64,000 bases of DNA from Saururus chinensis (Eukaryota > Streptophyta > Magnoliopsida > Piperales > Saururaceae): NCBI GenBank assembly GCA_035235625.1, contig CP141149.1, positions 15,999,893 through 16,063,892 of the forward strand, written 5' to 3'. Below, piece by piece: positions 22,323 to 33,640 of this stretch. Both the position numbers and the translations under genes were made by a program. How positions within the stretch are numbered: the first letter of the stretch is position 1; every line of letters starts with the position of its first letter. Under the pieces are notes generated by a model. That model was not told the DNA's origin. It saw nothing but the letters and a program-made list of their open reading frames with translations, and did not search any database.

Positions 22323-25300
22323 ATGGCTTCTCTTTGCCAGAACTCTGCATTGAATCTCATCCAGTTCCTGCCATCCCAGCCCTTCTGTCCTGATTCCCCT
22401 CCTTTTATTTTCCTCCTTTCTGATAGATACCCAAGTGCCACTACTAGTTGCTCTGCTTCTTATCTATCTTCTCCTCTGAGGAGAGTCCAAAGTAATGGGG
22501 ATAACGGCATTCCCATCACAGCCAAGCAGAAAGGAGAATTGAAGGGCGATGTCGTCGACGAATCGCTGCCAACACCGCAGAGGCTAAATGATTCCATCTC
22601 GCTTGCAATCAAAGAGCCCATCTATGAGGTAACATCTGCTTTGATTTGCGGCCTCAGTTAAGCTATTTAAGGTAACAACTTCTGGGAATCGATCTGAAAC
22701 ATGGAGGAGAATTTTCTCCTTTTCAAGTTTCGTCTAGTGGTGTTTTTAGTTCCATTGTCCTGAACAACTGCAACTATTTCTGAGGATCAGCTGTCCGATC
22801 CTGCCATATCACATATCTAAATTATAAGGATAGACTTCTGCAGTGCTAAAGCAAGCCATTTTTATTTTTGGGCCTTTGGCTTTAGGTGATAGAATTGAGG
22901 TCAGATGCACGCATGTCTACAAAAAGGATCAGTAGGCGGCAACTGTTAAAGTCAAGTGGTACAAACTGTTTTTCTTTCATACATGAGAGACCTCATGTGT
23001 TTTCCTTACAATTTTAAATAACTTGCACATTTTCTGGCCAGGTCTTCGCTTGCGGGATATCAGGAGTGTTGATCCAACCTTGTGGTTGACAAACTCTGCT
23101 CCTGCTTTGCTGGTAGTTGGATAATCAATCTTCTCTTCAGATTTATCACTCTCTAGATAGTGATAAATGTAAATAATTGAAGTCTGAAGCGCTAAAATAA
23201 ATTATTTTTTTCTGGAGACACTGATAATTTACATTTAGGAAGAGTACCCAGTGGTGTGAAAACAATATTTTTCAGAAGAGAAACAGTAAAGATATGATTA
23301 TACCGCATTAACTTATAAATGAAAAAGAACCTTAAAATTGATCTTCTGGTGAAAATTTTCTGCATGAGTCCTTTTGTAAAAGATTTCAAATAGCAATACC
23401 GATCAGAAAACACTAAAGATACTGCAAGGCTTTTCAAGTTTGGATCCTGTACTTATTAAAGAGCAGTGACTTACTGAATTTTTTCCATAACGACCAGCTC
23501 AATTGACTCTTAAGTCTCATATCAGGTTCGTGATCAAGCTATTCTTCTAAATTTGGGGTCCTTACGAGCAATTGCAATGCCAGAGCGAGTACTTATATTT
23601 GACTATAACCGGTAATGATATTCACCCTAATGTCCGTTGGTTTTTCAGAATATAAGTAGCTGAACTTTCTATGTAGTTGAACCCCAATCATGAACATAAA
23701 ACGTTGGATGTACTTCTGCAGAAGAGGAGCCAAAGCCTTTTTGGAGTTACTAATCCCACGTTTAAACCCCAAAAACAATGCTGGAGGACAATCCATGCCC
23801 TTTGAACTTGAGGTGATGCTTTGGGAGTATAAGAACATCTGCTTATTAATTAGAAACTGGTTAATGCTATGGCAAAAACATAGGTCATGGAGTATATGCA
23901 GTTACTAAATCTGAAAGCATTATAAAGTCACACAAGCTGAGCTTAGCAACAGTTGGTATTTTTCTTAAGAACTACTGAACTTGGAAATTTTATGCTCGCA
24001 GTAAGGCCATCAATGAATATAAGCTGGAGCCTTGTTTAGCTGTTCTTTTAGTGATGCTTCATGTTGCACGTTGTTCATTCCTGTGATTTTATATATATAC
24101 CTGCCTCAGTTTCCATTCTTTCAAGTTTGAAAAACTATCTGCTTATGGTAATTAATCATTGACTAAATACACTTTTGCATGGGAAAACAGGTTGTTGAAG
24201 CTGCCCTGCTTTCCAGAATACAGCGTTATGAGAAGAGACTAATGGAAGTGGAACCTCGTGTGAGTATGATACATCGTGAGTATATTCTTTTTACTTACTA
24301 GAGGGAGATAAAATATATATGATGTGCCTGGATTTTCTTACTATAGTTTCTGAAGACAATAATCTCTCTCAGGTTCTTGCATTGCTTGAGGTATTGCCTA
24401 ACCGATTGACAGCTGATATATTAGAAGAGCTTCGCATCAGTAAACAAACCTTGGTAGTGCTTCATAATTATTCCTAAATATTTAAAACTGAGTACCAAAA
24501 GGTTTGTGTTTTTTTCAAATGTCTTAATTGTCATTAAGTGAAATGCTAATTTGTTCTTTGCCTGATCCAGGTTGAATTGGGCTCTAGGGCAGGAGCTCTG
24601 AGACAAATGCTTCTTGATCTTCTTGAAGATACTGATGAAATAAGACGTATTTGTGTCATGGGAAGGAATTGTACCGTTCGAAAGGGGAGTGATGTGGAAT
24701 GCTCTCTCCCTATAGAAAAGCAGATTGCTGAACGTATTATTTGCCTCATAAACTTAGATTTTTGGTCTTTTATTTGCATGAAGTTCTAGAATACTAAAAA
24801 AGAAGTCCCTTGAGACTAATTGGATCTACATATAGCATAAAAAGTCATCAGTGATGATATCGTTAAAATATGTTATTAGTAGATTGGAATTATCAAATTT
24901 GGTTTCATTAACATCTGGTATTAGATAACAGCCTTGTCATGTTCGCATTCTAATTTTGAACAACATAGTGATTTCCTTCTTTAACGTGACAAATCTCTTA
25001 ATATAATTCCCTTATGTCTGCAGAAGAAGAAGAAGAGATTGAAATGCTCTTAGAAAATTATTTTCAAAGGTTTGTATGGGATGCTTCTGCCAAAGTAACT
25101 CTAGAATGAGATTTTTATCCATGTTATTATTTCTTAGTACTTAATAACTTAAATTGTGAATTATTTTGTGGATTTACATCTGTTTTCCTATTTTGAAACT
25201 CTAAAAAGTTAGTTCTCCGTTCTAAAGATCCTTTTAACTGGAAAGGTGGCTTATGAACCTTATATATATGTTATGCTAGTTGATTTTGCAAAGCATCTTC

Positions 25301-26886
25301 AATTGTACAAGTAAACACAAGTAGAAAATTAAATCAGGCAGATGTTTTATGGTATTCTTGTTTCAATGATACATTTTATGGCTTGTGTTCTGTCAGATGA
25401 TTTTAGTGGAGAAAAACTAGAATGTTCTGAGACAGTCTTACATAATTTCATCAACACATCATTCCCATTTTACACCATGTAGTTTAGAAATGATCGCACT
25501 TCTTTTGAAGATATTTTTCCAATAACGAATTTAACATTTCTAGCTCTTCATTGAGGTTTTTCTTGTTTTTGTTGCTTATTAATAAATCTAATTCCAGATG
25601 TGAATCTTGTCATGGGCAAGCAGAAAGACTTCTTGATTCTGCCAGGGAAATGGAAGACTCAATAGCAGTTAACTTAAGGTTTGTTTTAGAAGACTGAAAG
25701 CTTGTTTATTCTCTCTGATTTTCTGGAGGTTTTGTGTCAAACTTTGGACCACTATATTCGTCTGACATTTTTACTGACTTCCATTATGAATTAGAAATTC
25801 AGCTTTTCCTCCTTTTGATGTCTTCCAGCTCTCGGAGGCTTGAAGTGGGCAGAGTGGAGTTACTTCTCCAGGTTGGGACATTTTGCGTTGCTGTTGGTGC
25901 TTTGGTAGCTGGTATGCATCTCCTTTTGCTGCTGTAGACTTATACTGAGAGTGGGTCAGTCAGTACCTGATTCCTCTTAATCATTTCAGCTATAAGCAAG
26001 AATTTACGCTTTTTTATTTTGCACTAAGCAAGTATTTATCTTAAGTATTCAACACAGTTTTCTTTAGTATATACGGAGAAAGCATCCACTTTATCATCAT
26101 CATCATCATCTACACTTCATCCAAGCCGTTTAGAGTCAACATTGTTGATTCTACATCACCATTTGACTATTATTATAATAAAAATGATAACAAAATTCCA
26201 TGTGAGAACATAATGACAAGAATTGATGCATAAATGCCCTTCCAAAAGCAATGCTGAGGAGGAATAATAAGATGAAAATTCACCACCGTCGTTATTATCA
26301 TAGTGTACCTCTCTAGTTATTTGGCATTTATTGGCCTCATCAGATGATGGTTGCACTGGAAACATTGCTATGATTATCGTCCAACAGATAGTTGGGAGCA
26401 ACTTTAACGAGTCTGCTTGTGCATGAAAGTATAACAGACATCTAGCAGTATTAGCTGACATTGCACACACTGCATTTATGTATGTTCTTTTTCACAATTC
26501 AGTTTCTGCTTCAGCTAGCATATGTCTGCTTGATCTGTGAGTTTCCTGTTAATACTCAAAAAAATCAGAGCATGTTGTTGAAAACTTAATTTATAGCTGT
26601 TATGAGCAAAATTCCAAGAAATATTTGTTGACGTATATATATGTTCCAGGTATATTCGGGATGAATCTCAAATCATATCTTGAAGATAAAGTGGTACAAG
26701 CACATCTCAACTGACATATCCTCTTCATTCACTTTAATCACCGAGATTAGGAACTCCTATATCACTAATCCATATTTCTCATGAATACAGTATGCCTTTT
26801 GGATGACAACAGCTGGAATAGTAGTTGGAGGTGTGGTTGCCTTTTTTATTTTGTATTCTTACCTCAAGAAGAGAAGAATATTATAG
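22323..26886 (+). CDS. MRS2-11: chloroplast Mg2+ transporter MRS2-11 / MGT10 (CorA family)
   Basis: Thirteen GT-AG exons in phase: 22323-22628, 22886-22958, 23042-23112, 23526-23611, 23722-23812, 24191-24259, 24373-24453, 24571-24733, 25024-25069, 25598-25678, 25829-25911, 26650-26693, 26791-26886. They encode 429 residues. Seen: a Ser/Thr-rich plastid transit peptide (about 1-70); a soluble CorA-type region with VDPTLWLTNSAPALL and IAMPERVLIFDYN; an acidic helix QEEEEIEMLLENY; two membrane segments (about 368-386 and 403-422); and the signature GMN at 387-389 closing the first, followed by a basic tail KKRRIL. Family knowledge: pentameric CorA/MRS2 channels carry Mg2+ down its gradient, and the plastid member serves the chloroplast envelope. 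Length is close to other MRS2-11 proteins. An upstream in-frame ATG at 22242 is less likely than MASL at 22323. The gene is divergent from FKBP18. Confidence 0.95.
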
Positions 26887-27882
26887 GGTTTTGGGACATA
26901 TGACACAAGGTGCAAGCAATTTTTTTTCTATACTACAGTTAGATTTGTCTGTATATAGATGCAAGATAAGGTTATTAAGCACGACTCCAGTGGCTGTTGT
27001 ATTCTTATAAGATCAGGGATGTAAACATGTTCTTGGAGCAAAAAGTTTTTAATCAGAGCCCACTCCAGAGTCAACAAAGTACATCACAACGTATAAACTA
27101 ATTGGTTTCAATCAAAATACAAATAAAAGGACAGGATGGGCCATCGTATTCTATTTAATTATATACTCCAGTAGCAAATATGCAATGGCTTTGGTAGATT
27201 TTCTTTGGGTCCTTTGGCCACCATGATGAACAATGTGAGGCCCGGTGAGGTTTGTCGGAGGGAGAGTTTGCTGGCGTAATACAAAGAATGGCCATGTCCA
27301 CGTGGTTACTCCTACACAATATTAAATGACACAATTTCCCCCGATTAAGTTCAAAACCCAAAAAAAAAAGACATTGTGCTTCTCATCTTCCCTCTATCTG
27401 CTCACTCCCAGATATTTGTCATCCCTATTTGAACCAACCTGCACCCACTTCCACTGTTGTCCTTCCATCCTCGTCGGCATCCCCTTGTCACCTTCATCCC
27501 CATGTCATCAGTGGCTAGCTTCTCCTTTCGTCCGTAACCTCCAATAGGCCCTCACTAAATTAGCGAAAGATTTTGAGCCATTGGCAAACAGATATTTGGC
27601 GCCCTCCTCTGCCCCTCCAGCTTCAGGTTGTTTGAAGTTTGAACTCCTCCATATGTTAGTTCCCCTTATGCCTTACCCTCCCAAATCTATATCCCATTTC
27701 AGCTACTAAAGGGAAAATAATCAGGTTTTCACCATCAATTCTTCTCCCCTATGATTGCAAGGCTAACAAGAAGAAAACTAATGTTTTTGACTCATATTTA
27801 GGCATATGTGGAATATGGATCATTATATGACACTAGGACTTTGAAGTTATAGATGATATTTATTTTATTTTACCATTGAAGC
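26887..27882. other. intergenic, 3' of MRS2-11
   Basis: The start should include the 3' untranslated region of MRS2-11. Open frames at 27155-27361 and 27326-27547 have no recognisable product. No repeat ends were seen. Confidence 0.4.
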
Positions 27883-28252
27883 ATGCTAAAATTTAAACGG
27901 GTGGTGGGGAAAAAGAATAGTTGTTTGCATGAGTATAAGACCTCCGACTGCCATAAATTGGATCTGGCTGATTTTATGTTGATATTTGTAGGTAAAGATA
28001 TGAGCTTGAGGAGTGATAGCCCTGCACCAAAAGCTACTAAGCAGAAGGGATATGATAAAAAGTCATTTGAGGGGGGCATACATGCAAATTCAGTATAATA
28101 TCCTTTTGAAAGATCACCTAAAGAGACATCCAAACCAAATAAACATGTTCATGAGGACTTGCTTCTAAAAATTCCTCAAGATCTAGGTAGACAAAAATAT
28201 GTTTCGAGCACAAGCCTTTTGTCAACTCTTCCAAAGGCGCATGGGGGATTTT
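27883..28252 (+). pseudogene. unidentified coding-like fragment
   Basis: One frame stays open for about 123 codons apart from a single TAA after residue 71 (28096-28098). It has ordinary amino-acid composition (phrases DLADFMLIFVGKDM, SLRSDSPAPKATKQKGYDKK, EDLLLKIPQDLGRQKY) unlike the AT-biased junk around it. It stops abruptly where an LTR begins at 28254. I do not recognise the protein. It may be the surviving exon of a host gene or a fragment captured by a transposon. Confidence 0.35.
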
Positions 28253-28253
28253 G

Positions 28254-28368
28254 TGTAACGCCCGAGGATTTTTAACACATTTTCTTAAAAGTTTATAGAA
28301 ATTTTTTGCAATATAACGCCTATAAATTGTAAAAAATGATGAAATACGAAACTTGTGAAAGCAATTTT
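28254..28368 (+). mobile_element. 5' end of an LTR (TGTAACGCCC type), interrupted
   Basis: TGTAACGCCCGAGGATTTTT is a typical plant Ty3/gypsy LTR start. After 115 bases it is cut by another LTR start at 28369; the remainder was not located. Confidence 0.5.
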
Positions 28369-30255
28369 TGTAATATCCCAGATTTTTCTATATTTTAAAA
28401 ATTAAATACATAGAAAATAGGGTGTTTGACCCATTGATATTATTAAGAGAATAACTTCCTCCCTAGATATAATTCGTTGTTGAAACCTATGTGGTTAGAA
28501 AGTAGTTAGAAAGAGCTTCAAAAGACCACCAAGATCGCACAAATTGGAGTTCAGATGAGGGAGATACGACTGTTTGAAGTTGACATATCCGTATAGGGCT
28601 CTTTTACCCGATTTTAACGTATAATTGGGCTATTTAAGTCATTTTGCAAGCCCGATTAATTAAAGTCGAAATTAATTTTTAGAGGCCCAATTAAGTGGCC
28701 TAATTAAGGGGGGATTGTCCCAACTTCTAGGGGAATTAGAAACCTTAATCCTCATACTTATAAAAAGACTTTTGATGGCACAATTAAGGGGTCTTTTGCC
28801 CGGAGGAGCATAGACCATTAAGGGAAGGAGGAAGAGCCACTGATTGAATTTTCCGACAAGGCTCTAGTGATGGTGGATTGTTGTCTTAACTTTTGAGTCG
28901 AGGTTAGTAGATATGTTATTAATGAGTTATGCAATTCACATATTATACTTCAGTAATTATACTAAGTTCTGCATAATTATGCAATAGTTGTTCTGCAATT
29001 TTTTTGATGCACTAGCCAGCCATTGGCCGACTGGTCATCTTCCAATTTGAAACCCCAGTCGCCGGGCGGATTTGACTTAGGGGTGACCCACTAGCAGCAG
29101 GTCCCACAGCCGCCGTGTGGGTCTCTAGAAAAAAAAAACATAGGCGTTGTCCGCATAGATAGTGGCTATGCTGGCCTTTGTAGCAGCAGCATCAGAATCC
29201 GCCACATAGTTTAAAAAAGGCCATTTTGGCCACCGGACAGTGGCGGGACTGACCCTATCGGTTCCGCCTTGCTTTGGCGATATAGAGACAGGGCCGCTCA
29301 CCCCTCTGCCGCAGTAAGGGGGCAGTGCCACCAAAGGCCGAATGGCCTTTGGCCGGTCATGGGGAAGACGACCCACGATGCGGGTCATCTGCTCCTTGGA
29401 CCGGGTCCAGTAACCCGACCCGGTTTGGTCCGGCTCTTAAAAAAAAGAAAAACAAATACATAATGGACTTATTGTTTCGGGTCCAATTCAGTATGATAAA
29501 ACAGTAAAAAAAATTAGAAAAAATTAGAAAGAACCATGATTGTATGACGAGTGTCCTTACCAAATTTCAAACCGGGTAAAAATTCTAAACTCTTTAAAAT
29601 GACCAATTTACCCTTATGGGTTAAAAAATAGAATAATAATTATTGACCAAACTTAGGGGCTCCAGTTCACGGGCCTATGAGTGGATTCAAAAATTGATAC
29701 AAATCTCAATAAGATTTTAGTGTGTATGCTAAATTTTTACAAAGCCAAAATTTAGGGGAAAATCCCAATAAATAGATAATTAACTATTTTACCCCTAGGA
29801 TTAAGGTAAGATAATTAATTGAACTAGGGTCGGTTCAAGGGGTTTACCACCCCGTTAAACAGCAAGGAAATTGCCTCAGGCTTATAACGTCAAGATGTAC
29901 CCCTGGGATTATTTTTGGACCCATTAGGGGTCAGGGAAGCCTTAAACAAAAAGACATAAATACCCTTATGAGTGAACCAGCCCACATTCACGTGAATGAA
30001 ATTAACGGGCCAATTGATGCAGAAATTTCTTGAGTAATTAAAGACTTTCATGAGAATAGAGAGGGCCTTGTCCAAAGTAAAATAATTACCTTAATGCCCT
30101 TAGGTGTATTATGATCAGTTTCTAAAGAGATTTAATAAGTTAACCCAAGGAGGGTATGTTTATTGTTTCGATATTTGATATTGATGTTATAATAGTAACT
30201 TATAACTAGCTTAAGATTATTGAAAGAATAATTAATGGGGTGGATAGCTTTAGTG
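28369..30255 (+). mobile_element. Ty3/gypsy LTR (TGTAATATCCCAGA type)
   Basis: It starts TGTAATATCCCAGATTTTTC. A TATAAAAA motif lies near 28761, followed by a transcript-like leader. A GC-rich block of palindromic words (GGCC...GGCC, ACCCGACCCGG) occupies about 29020-29440. It runs up to 30256, where a related LTR start appears, so it is probably interrupted there. The end with CA was not found. Confidence 0.5.
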
Positions 30256-31999
30256 TGACAACCCAGATTTTTAGTACGTTTTTAATATTAGAATTTGAAT
30301 ATATTAATAGAGTATTATTTTGAATGTTGTACCTAAAAGGTTATTGTAAAACTCTAAAAAATGAACATAACGGTTTTTGAATAATTTAAATCGAATGTGG
30401 GAGCCGTAAGTATAGATCGTGGGAGGTGTGCATCATAGGCGGACCCATGGTGAAACTACAATAAAACCTATCCTTGAGTGGTCTTTTTTCGAAGGGCTCG
30501 TCAATACGAGTCCATCGGTACCAAGAACATATTATTCTGACTTATAGTTAAAAAGTTATAACAATTTAAAATTTTTGGGAAAAAAAATAAATATTATATT
30601 TAAGTCGGCTGACGCAAGAATTGCATCAACCGACGCTGATGCACGACGTCATGCAGTTCGACCGTGTGGTTCAACCGCACGATGTGGTGTCACGCGGTTC
30701 GATTGCGTGATGCGTGGTCTGCACGTCGGTCTGTGTTGCAGGACCATGTCGCACATGTACTCCCATGCGACACACGGAACCTACATGGCCCGCAATGTGG
30801 GCCACGCATCGGGTCCGTGTTGCCCGCACGATGCATGGAATCCATGCATCGGGTTACGTGGGACTGCACAGACAACGGTTCTGCGTGGCAAAATGTCACA
30901 CACGCTTTGTGCGCAAAAATGGTCACGTCACTCCTATTTCATTTATAAAAATGTGAATTTCCAATGGTTATTTCATTCTTACTGCGGGTTAAAAATTTCT
31001 AACCTTCCATTCTGAGTCATTTTAAGTTCGATTCAACCTGTGCAAAAAGCATTTCTAACTAAATCGACGGTGCTGAATACCATGATGGGGCCAATTTTTC
31101 ATATAAGCTCTCTACAGCCATGAACTTTCTACCCTAACTTTAAGGTAGGGGGTCTTAAACTCTAGTCTATGCTCTATACGCTTGCTTGATGTTTAATGCA
31201 CCGTTTTTATTCAGTTATGTTTATTCGATTGTATTTTTGGAAGTAATTTTGTATATATGTCATGTCTTGTTTAATCAAAATTATGACACAATATGTGTAT
31301 TTTTGGATAGTTATGGGATTATACCTAGAATTATACTTTGTCTGGATACCTACCGAAGAAATTATTGATATCTGGCGTGCGCATATAGGTATGGAGTGTC
31401 ATGGGAAAACTCCTACCTTCTAAGCTTCCTGTTGCCCAAAGAGCATTAAAGGAATGTCGTTCAATATCAAGGCTCTAGATTTATTGTCATCAGACAAACC
31501 TGTGTTTTTCTGGACTTATTTCTGAATCTGTTGAAGTAGTAAATTCTGTTTTAGGAAAATTATCATCTTTTACTTAGCATTAAATTAGATTTTAATTCCA
31601 CCTACTGAGTATAAAAATACTCACCTACCTCCAGACTCTGTAGGTAGTGAAATCAATCCAAATATGTCAGCTGAAGAATTTTCTGCTTAGTTTCTAAATG
31701 TTTCTTAAAACTCTGTAATATTATAACTTTCATGTAAAGGCTTGTTAGTCCTATATTTTTAATCTGACTGTTCTACACATAGTAGATTGTGGACTACGTC
31801 CTGATTTGCTATTATGTTATATGTAATATCTTGGTTGTGCATCAACTCCAATTTCTTATAAATAATTATGTTTTATGTATAATTTTTTAGATGCGTAAGG
31901 TCGGCCATCACGTTCGGTTTCATGTGTGATGTAGCATGTGCTGAGCAGGATAATAAATATGTGTGTTATGGCATATAATATTTAATGACGGTCGCCACA
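30256..31999 (+). mobile_element. 5' LTR of a gypsy-type element with primer-binding site
   Basis: A 1744-bp LTR from TGACAACCCAGATTTTT to GGTCGCCACA, followed after one base by a tRNA-Met-like primer-binding site. It holds a GC-rich palindromic block (30600-30930), a perfect hairpin region TGAGTATAAAAATACTCA (31606-31623) and blocks shared with the LTR at 12479-14358. No matching 3' LTR lies in the window. Confidence 0.7.
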
Positions 32000-32000
32000 C

Positions 32001-32014
32001 TTGGTATCGGAGTT
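32001..32014 (+). other. retrotransposon primer-binding site
   Basis: TTGGTATCGGAG differs by one base from TGGTATCAGAG, the complement of the plant initiator Met tRNA 3' end, and follows the LTR terminus by one base. This marks the start of minus-strand DNA synthesis. Confidence 0.7.
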
Positions 32015-32157
32015 TTCAACTCCACCGTTAGTAGAGCAATCTTTTAGATATAATACCGTAGTATTTATATTCGATGCCTTTTTATGCTATTATATGTTTT
32101 TTTTTGAAATAGTAATGGGAAAATAAAAAATGACTTATTTTGAGATCTTTATATCAT

Positions 32158-32571
32158 ATGTCCGCCCGAAAACCATCACCACCAAGAAAAGATAAAAAGA
32201 GTCGCGGTATGGCAGAGTCTTCAAACAATTCAGATATTACCACTGCCCTTTCTTAGAATAGCGATGATGTCCAGGAAATAGTCAATATCCCTGACACGCC
32301 TCTCTCGATAGAAGTAGAGGAAATAGTAAATATTCCCGACTCAACTATTAAAATAGGTGAAGAGGACACTAAAGAGGAAGACCCTTTGGAAGAGGAGGAA
32401 CCATTGGAGGATGACTTGTCGGAGGAGGACCCGGTGGAGGCAGATCCAGTGGATGATGAGTATTTTTGGAATGAAATGCTAATTAATGTCCCGGAGGAGG
32501 GAGAAATAGAAAATGTGGGCAGAGAGGAGATGATGGAAGTCCAAGGAGAGGAAGATAAGAGGGAAATATAA
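32158..32571 (+). pseudogene. acidic N-terminal gag remnant
   Basis: A frame begins ATG (MSARKPSPPRKDKK) about 145 bases after the primer-binding site. It is broken by one TAG at 32254-32256 and then stays open for a very acidic segment (EEDPLEEEEPLEDDLSEED) to TAA at 32569-32571. Position and composition fit the start of a gypsy gag. The capsid part is missing. Confidence 0.5.
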
Positions 32572-32689
32572 TTAGGGGTGAGGGGATAAATAACCCTATG
32601 AGAGACTTTGATTTGAATATTTTACCCTCGGAAGTGGAGATGGTAGAAGCTAATAATGCACAATGGGGAGATAGGGGAAGGGAATGGTG

Positions 32690-32854
32690 TGGTACACAGA
32701 CCAACTGCCAGAAATTTATGTACTATGCGAGTAGAGAGGGCATTACTACTGTCAGTGCCCACGGTACACTGAACCACTACCCAAACTATGCCCTATCTGT
32801 GAGCTAGATGGACACTACTTCTTCCAGTGCCCTTTTAGAAAAAATTTCCCTTAA
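32690..32854 (+). pseudogene. tandem CCHC zinc-knuckle remnant
   Basis: In one frame the product shows two adjacent 24-residue units. The second has an intact C-x2-C-x4-H-x4-C knuckle (CPICELDGHYFFQC). The first has lost its first Cys (now Tyr in YVLC) and carries a TAG at 32732-32734. The frame ends TAA at 32852. Zinc knuckles bind RNA in retrotransposon Gag. Only about 120 bases separate it from the acidic segment, so the capsid domain has been deleted or was never present. Confidence 0.5.
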
Positions 32855-32999
32855 ACATCTGAATGTGTGTGGTTGTGCTTGGTTAAATTTTATTTTTTTT
32901 TACAGTTGTTTTGTTAAGTGTAGTTGATACACTTTTGTTGTCTAATATAAATAGAGTCTTTTGGCTTGACAAGTGTATTACATACACTTCTTTTGTATG

Positions 33000-33640
33000 A
33001 TGTAAATATGAAAATGGTTATATATATACTTCTAGTTTACAAAAAAAAGTATATAATATATATATATATAACAAAGGTTTCACTTCCATGCTACAGTTAG
33101 CGACTTGTTTTCAATATCATAGTGATCATAAATTATACATACATACAATTAGAAGTACTATATTAACTCATATACACTCTTAGTAGGGAACTCCAGTCCA
33201 AATCCCATTGGTTGGCAAAGACATTGTGTCCAAAGACTTCACATCATGAAGTACGTCATTCATATTTTTGACCAATTTGGCTAGACTAATTTGATAGAGC
33301 TTGTAGTGAGTTTTCCAATTGTGTTAAAAATGTGTGAATTTGAGCATGTAATATAGGTAAAAAGTCAAAAATTTATTATTGAGAAGCTTGTTATAAATGT
33401 GGGGCCCAAAAATATTTTGAGAAAATATACTCATGTGGGATATCGTTTGATAGAACTTGTGGAGAGTTTTCCAACAATAAGAATTCATGAATCTAATTGA
33501 GAGTAAGTTATAACTTTATAAAGTCAAAATTAGCATCATCTAGAAAGTAGGGCCTATGTCGTGTAAGCAACCAATATTAGGTTGACATGTGGTAACAATT
33601 TTAAAGAATCTAAGTTTAGCAACCCAACTTTTAAAATAAC
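33000..33640. repeat. dispersed repeat, copy 1 (second copy 53270-53905)
   Basis: Blocks AACAAAGGTTTCACTTCCAT, CATGCTACAGTT, AGTCCAAATCC and GAGAGTTTTCCAA recur in the same order at 53340-53600. A TA microsatellite lies at the left edge. This is probably LTR-derived, on the minus strand. Confidence 0.55.

Noticed and set aside
29125..29507. Overlapping open frames on both strands
   Set aside because: They arise from the GC-rich palindromic block of the LTR at 28369 and have no coding signature.
30575..31015. 146-residue frame rich in Cys, His and Arg
   Set aside because: It overlaps the palindromic word block of an LTR in several frames at once, so it is a composition artefact.
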